A stretch of 64,000 nt of DNA from Virgibacillus_P tibetensis. GTDB taxonomy: Bacteria > Bacillota > Bacilli > Bacillales > Amphibacillaceae. Both the position numbers and the translations under genes were made by a program. Location: NCBI RefSeq assembly GCF_036026595.1, contig NZ_JARZFX010000012.1, positions 29,936 to 93,935 of the forward strand, written 5' to 3'. Positions 43,909-51,665 of this stretch are shown here, in pieces. Under the pieces are notes generated by a model, which had not been told where the DNA came from, made no database searches, and saw nothing but the letters and a program-made list of their open reading frames with translations. How positions within the stretch are numbered: position 1 is the first letter of the stretch; each line of letters begins with the position of its first letter.

Positions 43909-45157
43909 AAATTATGAGGCAGAGGCAGCAGTACTTGGAGCAGTTCTTCTAGACGGAACACTCTTCAAGGACTTGGTAGTACAGGAAGAGCATATGTATC
44001 ATGCCCAACACAAAAAAATATACCGGGCAATGAAACAGGCATCTGTTTTAGATGAATTTATTGATCTTGTGGTAGTTACTACTAATCTGGGAAAAGAAAT
44101 AAATCAGGTAGGGGGAACCAGCTACCTATTGGAAATGACCGAATCTGTAGCCAGTACTGCAAATATCAAGCACCATGAACGATTAATTTTCGATGCCTAT
44201 CGTTTAAGAAAGTCACGAGAGTATGCCATAAAATACAGTGAGCAGCCAAGTGAAGGAGAATTAGAAGTACTCATTTCCAGCCTTCAGTCCATCCGTGAAG
44301 TAGGAATAATACCCCAAGGTAAATCCACGTATGATTACTTGTTTGAAATTACGAATGAAATGATTGAACCAGGGAGTCAGCAGTCAGGGTGTGCAACCTC
44401 ATATAAGAACCTTGATGAGATGACTGGTGGCATACAGCGAGGAGATTTGGTTATTGTAGCTGCACGACCATCTGTTGGAAAGACAGCTTTTGCACTTAAT
44501 TTGGCATCAGGGCATTGCAAGAACGGTGGATCTTCCTCTGTGTTTAGTTTAGAGATGGGGACGAAACCATTACTTAGAAGGATGATATCATCAGAAGGGT
44601 CAATTGACGGTCAGAAGTGGAAAAGCATGGCATTCTCTACCAAGGATTATGAGCAAGCTTTTCATGCGGTTGGGAGTATCTCTAATTGGAGTCTTGCCAT
44701 TTTTGATAATAAGCGAACCATCCTGGATATCCGCTCAACCATCCGAAAGAAGCTTTATGATGAACCGGGAGGAAATCATCTCGTCATTATTGATTATCTG
44801 CAGCTGATCACACCAGGCCAAAGACGTGAAAGGAGAGATCTGGAAATTGGAGAAATAACCCGCGAATTAAAATTGCTTGCCATAGAATTAAATATCCCGA
44901 TAATATTACTCTCACAATTATCACGAGGGGTAGAATCACGTCACGATAAACGCCCCCTCATGTCTGACCTAAGAGAGTCAGGAAATATTGAACAAGATGC
45001 AGATGTCATTATGTTTTTGTATAGAGAGGATTATTATGTGAAAGGGACAGTGCAAGGCAGGATTGAAGTTATTATCTCCAAGCAGCGTAATGGCCCAACA
45101 GGTACAGTGGAGTTGGCATTTCATAAGGAGTATGGGCGGTTTGTGGATGTTGGTTAA
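43898..45157 (+). CDS. DnaB-like replicative helicase
   Basis: A 419-residue hexameric helicase: N-terminal domain ENYEAEAAVLGAVLLDGTLF, RecA-like core with Walker A ARPSVGKTA near 188-196, Walker B HLVIIDYLQLI and QLSRGVESRHDKRPLMSDLR. ATG 43898 begins MRAENYEAE and overlaps the loader gene by 11 bases; a longer upstream frame is not needed. It is slightly shorter than chromosomal DnaB and belongs to the mobile element module. Confidence 0.92.
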   Translation: MRAENYEAEAAVLGAVLLDGTLFKDLVVQEEHMYHAQHKKIYRAMKQASVLDEFIDLVVVTTNLGKEINQVGGTSYLLEMTESVASTANIKHHERLIFDAYRLRKSREYAIKYSEQPSEGELEVLISSLQSIREVGIIPQGKSTYDYLFEITNEMIEPGSQQSGCATSYKNLDEMTGGIQRGDLVIVAARPSVGKTAFALNLASGHCKNGGSSSVFSLEMGTKPLLRRMISSEGSIDGQKWKSMAFSTKDYEQAFHAVGSISNWSLAIFDNKRTILDIRSTIRKKLYDEPGGNHLVIIDYLQLITPGQRRERRDLEIGEITRELKLLAIELNIPIILLSQLSRGVESRHDKRPLMSDLRESGNIEQDADVIMFLYREDYYVKGTVQGRIEVIISKQRNGPTGTVELAFHKEYGRFVDVG

Positions 45158-45450
45158 GTAGGTTATTCTTTTATAGAGAAAAAGAGTTATAGGGAATAAT
45201 GAATGAGAGTCGGATTATGTGTTGGCAGCGTACATCATTGTGTAATAAAGTGAAAATTTATGTTTAAGGAAGGACTTTACAGTATATTGTCGAATTGTTT
45301 ATTAGTGTGCTAAATTAATTGCTACTATAAATTGAAGTTAACAGGTGATGTATTCTGCACTACTTAGAAATATTATTCTATTATGGTAAAAAAGGATTAG
45401 CATAGACTTTATAAGGTCACAAACGAATATGATGTTAGGAAGTGAATGAA
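45158..45450. other. intergenic region before the GmrSD gene
   Basis: No ORF is supported. It carries AT-rich sequence that presumably includes the GmrSD promoter, but no clear -35/-10 pair stands out. Confidence 0.4.
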
Positions 45451-47424
45451 ATGAAGGCAAGTGAAACAAATCTTCAAGCGATTATTGAAGGTACTAAACA
45501 ATACATTATTCCAATGTTTCAACGTACATACAGTTGGGAGCAAAAACAATGGAAGCAATTATGGGATGATATTGTAGAATTAATAGAAGACAATGATAAT
45601 CAATCTCATTTTATTGGATCTGTAGTATCAATACCAGTTAATGCAAACACTCATGGTGTTCAACAATTTCTAGTTATTGATGGACAGCAAAGAATGACCA
45701 CTTTACTTATATTATTAGCAGCAACTAGAGATGTAGCCAAAAAATTGAAAAATAATAATTTAGCGGAAGAAATTCAACATACATTGTTAAAAAATAGTTA
45801 TAAATCTGGAGAAGATATGTATAAGTTTTTACCTACCCAAGTAGATAAGTCTAACTTTAAAAAAATAATCAATAGTGACATTTCAACTGATTTAAATAAT
45901 TCGAGAATTTTGAAGGCGTATTGGTACTTCCACGAAATGATTGAAAAAGAAATTAACGATTTAACAATATTTAAATCTACCATTACAGGGGACTTATCGA
46001 TAGTTAGTATTGTTTTATCGCCAGAAGATAATCCATACCTAGTATTTGAAAGTTTAAATGCAAAGGGACAACCACTTACACAAGCTGATTTAATTAGAAA
46101 TTATTTATTCATGAGGATTCCAACTGAAGATCAAGAGGATCAATATACACGATATTGGCTTCCTATGCAAGAAGAATTAGGTGATCACCTCACAGAGTTT
46201 ATTCGCCATTTTTTATTGGGTGAAAATATAAATGTGAAAAAAAATGACGTATACGTAAAGTTAAAGGAAAAAACTGTTAGGCACGATGCCAAGGAATTTT
46301 TAAAGAACCTTTCTGAATTCGCAGAATACTATGGTAGGCTGTTAAACCCTAATTTAGAAGATAATATTAAGATACGTAAATACATACATAGGATTAATGA
46401 TTTTGAAGCCAAGACGGCATACCCTTTCCTATTGTTTATTTATAGAGACTATAAGAAAAATAGGTATTCTGCAGATCAATTTATTCGAGTGTTGCAGATT
46501 ATTGAGAACTATTTAGTAAGAAGATTTGTTTGTAATATAGATTCGAAGTCTTTAAACAAAATATTTGCATCTTTATACAACCAAATAAGTATTCACGAAG
46601 CAGATCAATCAATAGAGGAATTCACAAGCTACTTGCAAAACCGTGGTTATCCAAAAGATGATGAATTTGTCAGTGCTTTAAAAGAAAACCATTTATACGG
46701 CCAAGGAGATACAAGGAAAAAAGGGAGTTTTATATTAAGAGCTATTGAGGATTCATATTCACATAAGGAACAGGCAGATTTAACAAAGGCCACCGTAGAA
46801 CATATTATGCCACAAACACTTACTGATGCGTGGAATGAAGAATTGGGTGGGAATGCAGAATTTATTCATTCTACCTACTTGCATACTTTGGGTAACCTAA
46901 CGCTCTCTGCCTATAATACTGAATTATCAAACGAACCATTTTTGGTGAAAAGGAGGTATTATGAAAAAAGCAATTTACAAATGAACAAAAGTATTACTCA
47001 ATATAAAAGTTGGAATGAAACTAGTATTAACAGTCGAACAGAAGAATTAACTCGAACTATTATAACAGTTTGGCCTTATTTTGGGAAAGCAGAGAATGAG
47101 CTAAGGAAGATAACAGGAAGCTCACCACGACTTCTTACAATCTCGGAACAGTCTTACTCAGTAAGGTCATGGCGGGAGGTAATGGAAAAAACCATAATAA
47201 CTGTTTTTGAAAATAACCACGCAAATTATCAAAAAATAATGGACAAATATCCCGGCTTTATTTCTGAAAATGGGTTAGAGATGAGAAAAGCAAGGAAAAT
47301 TGGTAATGGACATTACATGGAGGCAAATTTAAGTGCTAACGCTATTCACCGTTTTTGTACTAATGCCATGGAAGAAGCAGGTTACAATAAAGAAGAGTGG
47401 AATGTAGAAATTGAATCAAAATAA
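45451..47424 (+). CDS. GmrSD-type IV restriction enzyme (DUF262 + DUF1524)
   Basis: The ~657-residue fusion has DUF262 at the N-terminus: MFQRTYSWEQKQWKQLWDDI near 22-41 and DGQQRMTTLLILL near 77-89, the ParB-like nucleotide-binding core. A C-terminal DUF1524 HNH nuclease follows, with VEHIMPQTL near 449 and HTLGNLTLSAYNTELSN. GmrSD enzymes cut glucosylated or otherwise modified phage DNA using NTP. ATG 45451 is 10 bases after TAGGA; GTG 45442 is the alternative. Single-gene system. Confidence 0.9.
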   Translation: MKASETNLQAIIEGTKQYIIPMFQRTYSWEQKQWKQLWDDIVELIEDNDNQSHFIGSVVSIPVNANTHGVQQFLVIDGQQRMTTLLILLAATRDVAKKLKNNNLAEEIQHTLLKNSYKSGEDMYKFLPTQVDKSNFKKIINSDISTDLNNSRILKAYWYFHEMIEKEINDLTIFKSTITGDLSIVSIVLSPEDNPYLVFESLNAKGQPLTQADLIRNYLFMRIPTEDQEDQYTRYWLPMQEELGDHLTEFIRHFLLGENINVKKNDVYVKLKEKTVRHDAKEFLKNLSEFAEYYGRLLNPNLEDNIKIRKYIHRINDFEAKTAYPFLLFIYRDYKKNRYSADQFIRVLQIIENYLVRRFVCNIDSKSLNKIFASLYNQISIHEADQSIEEFTSYLQNRGYPKDDEFVSALKENHLYGQGDTRKKGSFILRAIEDSYSHKEQADLTKATVEHIMPQTLTDAWNEELGGNAEFIHSTYLHTLGNLTLSAYNTELSNEPFLVKRRYYEKSNLQMNKSITQYKSWNETSINSRTEELTRTIITVWPYFGKAENELRKITGSSPRLLTISEQSYSVRSWREVMEKTIITVFENNHANYQKIMDKYPGFISENGLEMRKARKIGNGHYMEANLSANAIHRFCTNAMEEAGYNKEEWNVEIESK

Positions 47425-47526
47425 GAGATAGATGGTTCCATTGATATAAATGTATAAGTGCTGGAGTCCTATACGTATACAAATACTTACAACCTATAAT
47501 TTTTAATTCTAGTAACCTAATTATAG

Positions 47527-47752
47527 ATGAGCAATCTTGAGTTAGCCAAATATCTTAATGAAATGTACTCTAACGCTCCAGAAGGTTATCAAGTAGCTAT
47601 ATTCACTTGTTTGGAATCAAATATGCAGATTATATTTTAAAGAATAATTATAGGGTACTGATATTGTTCGTGCATCAGGGTTGAAACCTTCGTATGCAAC
47701 CGAAGTAAGTAAAGGTATTAAATTGTCTAAGTACGTTGTGCCCAAAAAATAA
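47527..47752 (+). pseudogene. small HTH-like protein, two frameshifts
   Basis: The pieces MSNLELAKYLNEMYSNAPEG, HLFGIKYADYILKNNYR and TDIVRASGLKPSYATEVSKG lie in successive frames and join into a ~75-residue protein with a helix-turn-helix-like C-terminus ending KLSKYVVPKK. Each junction needs a single-base change. It is a decayed small DNA-binding protein of the type found in mobile or defence loci. Confidence 0.55.
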
Positions 47753-47797
47753 AAAATGCGGAAGATTAATGGGAATAAATGGCATTATATAATTAGG

Positions 47798-47827
47798 AAG
47801 AGAAATCATCTGATGATGATTTCTCTT
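47798..47827. terminator. terminator hairpin between convergent loci
   Basis: AAGAGAAATCATC pairs perfectly with GATGATTTCTCTT around TGAT and is followed by TTTG. It separates the GmrSD side from the leftward helicase operon. Confidence 0.75.
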
Positions 47828-48070
47828 TTTGTAAAAGATAAATATTCATAAAATATTAGGGTCTACTAACGTAAGAAAAGGTATTCTTTAGAGGCGTAGA
47901 TAATAACTGATAGTTTTCTAAATCCACAGGAAGATCTTTAGTCAATTCTGCTGGTTTTATAGTGTTAAATCGGAGGCAAGTAAGAGATTGAATATTAGTT
48001 TAGGAGCTGTTAGTTAAAGTGCGCATTCTTCCCATTGACTAACAGATTTCTAATATTTAAGAATAAATTT

Positions 48071-48172
48071 CTAGGTACAGGACTCTAAACCAAAATTATA
48101 TCTTTTTGAGATTTTCTTTTCTTCTTCACTTAATTTTGAAAGTTTATAATCTCGTATTCTTTTTACAATCAT
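48071..48172 (-). CDS. 33-residue microprotein coupled to the helicase gene
   Basis: ATG 48172 overlaps the helicase stop in an ATGA arrangement and opens a 33-codon frame, MIVKRIRDYKLSKLSEEEKK, ending LESCT. The highly charged helical sequence and precise overlap argue for translation by re-initiation, but it could also be the leftover of a longer third gene. No homologue recognised. Confidence 0.4.
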   Translation of the reverse strand: MIVKRIRDYKLSKLSEEEKKISKRYNFGLESCT

Positions 48173-50601
48173 CCATGCGACTTAACACCCTTCCTCTCAA
48201 AATAAACCTGCATCTTATACTTACAAATCTCACTAGTCATCTCATGTAATACAAGCTGCTCATTTTCATCAACTTCAAAATTCATCCCAAATTGATTTTC
48301 TTTAAAATAAACAAGATCATCCTTACCAACCCATTTGGACATGGGCATGTTAGCTATTAGTTTTGCGATTTTTGTTTCATCATAATTCCATAGTTTTTTT
48401 GCACTTTTATGCGAGAAGTCTTTGTTCTTTCTATAGCTTTTTTCCATGAAAAATTGATGGAAATAGCGGGAGACTTCCTCTGGTGTAATGGGTTTCAGCC
48501 AATCAGTTGGTCCTTTATTAAGCAGATATTGTAATACAACCATCTTATACGATTTTTTCATTTTTTCATTTTCTACTTTGTTCAACCAACGGTAATGCTT
48601 TTGATAAACAGTTGATTCATGATCTGTTAATTCACCGTATTCGTTTAGAAATGCGAAGTATCCTCCAAAGGCTTGTTTGTATTCCTTTGAATTAGTGGTC
48701 CCGTGTTTATGAACTTCCTCGTAGGATGGTCGTTTTCCTAGTTGCTCTTTCACTTTTAGATAGTCTAAATAAACCCTTTCCTTTCGTGAACTGCGTTTTA
48801 ATCTCATTTCTTCCAGCAGATTAATTACCTCTGTTTCAAAATGAATGGCACAGGAGTCCGGTACGATTGGAACAACATTTTTACGAGATATAGCGTCATC
48901 GGCTTGGAATTCATTAAAAACTTGCAACTTCGTATCCGCATTTCGGTAATTCCCAATCAGATCAATAATGACGCAGTTATTTTTGCCGGCGTATTTTCGT
49001 AGTCCTCTACCTATTTGCTGAGTAAATACAACCAATGATTCTGTTGGTCTAGCAAATAATAAGGTATCTACGGAAGGGATATCGACACCTTCATTAAATA
49101 GATCTACTGTGAAAATGATATCTATCTCATTTGTATCCAGTATTCGAATTGCTTCACCACGGGAAATGTCCTTTTGTTCTGAAGTTAACGCTATTGATTT
49201 CACACCTTGTTCCGTAAAATAGTTAGATAGAAATCCAGCTTGCTGAATAGAAGAAGTAAACGCAAGGGTGCGGGTTTGCTTATGTTCATTCCATTTTTTA
49301 TAAATCTGCGCTGCACGATCTCTTTGAAGTTGCTGACGCATCAATTCATGTTGATCGTACTGATTCCCAAGCCATTTAATCTTTTTATAATCAATATCAT
49401 CCTTCACTCCATGATAAATAAACGGAGCAAGCCAGCCATGTTGAATTGCTTCAATAAACGTTATTTCATAGGCAACATTTCCATCACAGATTGCAAAGAC
49501 ATCCTGGCCGTCAGTCCGTTCAGGGGTTGCTGTTAATCCTAAGAGAAACTTTGGCTGAAAATAATCGATGACCTTCTGATAACTTTTAGCTGCAGCATGG
49601 TGGAATTCATCGACAATAACTAAATCAAATTCTTCTGGATCAAATTTATATAATTGATCCTGGATACTTAGTGTAAAGATGGATGCGAAGAGCATATCGT
49701 GGTTCGGATCTTTTTCCAAACCATTATAAAGACCGCCTGATTTTCCAAGAACCTGTTCAAAGCTTTTCTTGGCCTGCTTAAGAATCTCCTCGCGATGGGC
49801 GATAAATAATATTCTCTTGAATCGTTGAGCGAAAAATGCAGCTAAATATGTCTTTCCAAGTCCTGTTGCCATTACGACCATTGCTTTATTGTAGTCCTCT
49901 TCCATGGTGTCATCCAACTCTTGTAATGCAGCCAATTGTGCAGGTCGAGGTTCAAGTTTTGTCGTGTAGGCAGCTGGGTTATCGACAATTTGCTGTGGTA
50001 ATTCTTCCTCTTCGTTAGGTAACGTCAATTCTATTTCCTCATGTTTCGTCCAGGTGGAAAGTAGATTCGCATTCTTTGCATGAAATTCATCATAATCCTG
50101 TTGAAAGGTTTTAAGTGATTCACGGTTAATCTCAATCGTTTGACTATCATAAAAAGTTTCAATGAATAAATCTATCGCCTGATTAAATGTATCGACAGAA
50201 GCATTACGCTGCATTCTTAAGTTCCACTCAACCCCACTGGTTAATGCTGAACGAGAGAGGTTAGAGGACCCAACGATAATTGCACCTTCTTCCTGATGCT
50301 GAAATATGTATGTCTTCGGGTGAAAGGAGATTCCGCTACTGCGCCATAGCCTGATTTCCAGATTATTACCTTCTAAATCTAACAATCTAGCTAAAGCCTT
50401 AGGTTGTGTTACGTATAAGTAATCACCCGTTAAAATTTTAATATCTGCTCCATTTTTAAGCGCATCCTGAAGCGCATCAAAAATAACCTCTGCTCCTGAT
50501 TTCATAATGAATGAGGTTAGGATGTATATGGTAGAGGAATTCTGGATATCTTCTATTAATTGCTTATGCAGCTTCGATGTATGTAACGTAATATCAGCCA
50601 T
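48169..50601 (-). CDS. PLD-nuclease/SF2 helicase fusion
   Basis: The 810-residue protein begins with a phospholipase-D-like nuclease domain whose HxK motif is H94-x-K96 (FHPKTYIF) followed by GSSNLS at 111-116. A superfamily II helicase follows, with Walker A MATGLGKTYLAAFFA near 245, VDEFHHAA near 330, LLGLTATPERTDG, and C-lobe QQIGRGLRKYAGKNNCVIID. The ~230-residue C-terminal domain is not DUF3427. Such fusions are found in defence islands and likely nick or degrade translocated DNA. The ATG overlaps the stop of the MazG-like gene (TAATG), so both are cotranslated. Confidence 0.85.
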   Translation of the reverse strand: MADITLHTSKLHKQLIEDIQNSSTIYILTSFIMKSGAEVIFDALQDALKNGADIKILTGDYLYVTQPKALARLLDLEGNNLEIRLWRSSGISFHPKTYIFQHQEEGAIIVGSSNLSRSALTSGVEWNLRMQRNASVDTFNQAIDLFIETFYDSQTIEINRESLKTFQQDYDEFHAKNANLLSTWTKHEEIELTLPNEEEELPQQIVDNPAAYTTKLEPRPAQLAALQELDDTMEEDYNKAMVVMATGLGKTYLAAFFAQRFKRILFIAHREEILKQAKKSFEQVLGKSGGLYNGLEKDPNHDMLFASIFTLSIQDQLYKFDPEEFDLVIVDEFHHAAAKSYQKVIDYFQPKFLLGLTATPERTDGQDVFAICDGNVAYEITFIEAIQHGWLAPFIYHGVKDDIDYKKIKWLGNQYDQHELMRQQLQRDRAAQIYKKWNEHKQTRTLAFTSSIQQAGFLSNYFTEQGVKSIALTSEQKDISRGEAIRILDTNEIDIIFTVDLFNEGVDIPSVDTLLFARPTESLVVFTQQIGRGLRKYAGKNNCVIIDLIGNYRNADTKLQVFNEFQADDAISRKNVVPIVPDSCAIHFETEVINLLEEMRLKRSSRKERVYLDYLKVKEQLGKRPSYEEVHKHGTTNSKEYKQAFGGYFAFLNEYGELTDHESTVYQKHYRWLNKVENEKMKKSYKMVVLQYLLNKGPTDWLKPITPEEVSRYFHQFFMEKSYRKNKDFSHKSAKKLWNYDETKIAKLIANMPMSKWVGKDDLVYFKENQFGMNFEVDENEQLVLHEMTSEICKYKMQVYFERKGVKSHG

Positions 50602-50924
50602 TAGTCTTCAACCTCGATTAAGAATATTTTTTCGTCAAATCCCCCTCGTTTAGCAGCTTTATCAGCCCGGATTTTTTCCACTTCTTCTACCGAGGATCCA
50701 TGAATACGAATAAGGGCGTTCATTAATTCCAACACATCAGCCAGCTCTTCCAGTGCATCTGCATTAGTTGAAGCAGTTTGATATTCTTCTACTTCTTCAT
50801 TTAATTTTTTCTTAAGCTCTAGAATATAGCGGTCGTGGTCAAGTGTTTCTGTTTTTAGCTCTTTACCAGATTTCTCAATAATTTCCGGGATTCGATCACG
50901 AACTAGTTTGTTGTAAGTAGGCAT
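50601..50924 (-). CDS. MazG-like nucleotide pyrophosphohydrolase
   Basis: A 107-residue all-alpha NTP-PPase beginning MPTYNKLVRDRIPEIIEKSG. ELKKKLNEEVEEYQ and EELADVLELMNALI supply the EExxE...ExxD metal ligands of the MazG/phosphoribosyl-ATP pyrophosphohydrolase-like superfamily. It would cleave a (d)NTP or nucleotide alarmone to the monophosphate. Upstream partner of the PLD helicase with a 1-base overlap; ATG 50924 follows AAGGAGAATT. Substrate unknown. Confidence 0.88.
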   Translation of the reverse strand: MPTYNKLVRDRIPEIIEKSGKELKTETLDHDRYILELKKKLNEEVEEYQTASTNADALEELADVLELMNALIRIHGSSVEEVEKIRADKAAKRGGFDEKIFLIEVED

Positions 50925-51231
50925 GAGAATTCTCCTTTTATTGGTTGTTATCTATATATTATAGAAAGAAGAATATTCTAGCAAATTGTGTATTAGATCT
51001 AATTAACTAACTAGCACATGAATCTAGTAATCGCCATGATTGGTTGCCTGTTAACGGAATAAGAAGTACTATATAATTAGGTTAATTTTGTAAGTAAGGG
51101 GAAAACGTGGCAACCACAGAATAAAAATTAAAGTTAGTGCATAAATAGGTCTCTTCTTTTCTACCTCTTTTAATGTCAATAATAATTCATGTATAATCGA
51201 TTATATAAAAAAATTATAGGTGGGGAAGTAA

Positions 51232-51624
51232 TTGGAGAAAAAGAACATACACGTAGTAGGTGCTGTAATTGTCAATGATAGTAAGATTCTTTGCGCACAA
51301 AGAGGGGAAACAAAGACATTATCTTACAAATGGGAGTTTCCCGGTGGAAAGATCGAGCAGGGTGAGACTGCTGAGGAAGCTTTGAGGCGGGAGATTGAAG
51401 AAGAAATGCAGTGTAAGATCAGCGTAGGAGAGCAAGTTGATCATACGGTCTATGAATATGATTTCGGGGTTGTGCATTTGACTACTTTTTATTGCGCGTT
51501 AATTGAAGGAGAACCAGTTTTAACCGAACATCAATCGATTAAATGGTTGTTAAGGGAAGAGCTTCCAATGCTTGATTGGGCTCCAGCAGATATTCCCGCC
51601 GTAGAGAAGTTGGTAAACGATTAA
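51232..51624 (+). CDS. Nudix hydrolase, MutT-like
   Basis: A 130-residue Nudix enzyme; the box GGKIEQGETAEEALRREIEE matches GX5EX7REUXEE. The N-terminal VVGAVIVNDSKILCAQRGET and KWEFPGGK resemble MutT/8-oxo-dGTP or dCTP diphosphatases. Start is TTG 51232 after GGTGGGGAAG. It precedes a PLD/SF2 helicase-DUF3427 gene by 41 bases on the same strand, mirroring the MazG-helicase pair in the other direction. Confidence 0.9.
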   Translation: MEKKNIHVVGAVIVNDSKILCAQRGETKTLSYKWEFPGGKIEQGETAEEALRREIEEEMQCKISVGEQVDHTVYEYDFGVVHLTTFYCALIEGEPVLTEHQSIKWLLREELPMLDWAPADIPAVEKLVND

Positions 51625-51665
51625 CATCATCCTAAGGGAAATAAATTAGTATTGTGGGCGATTAG

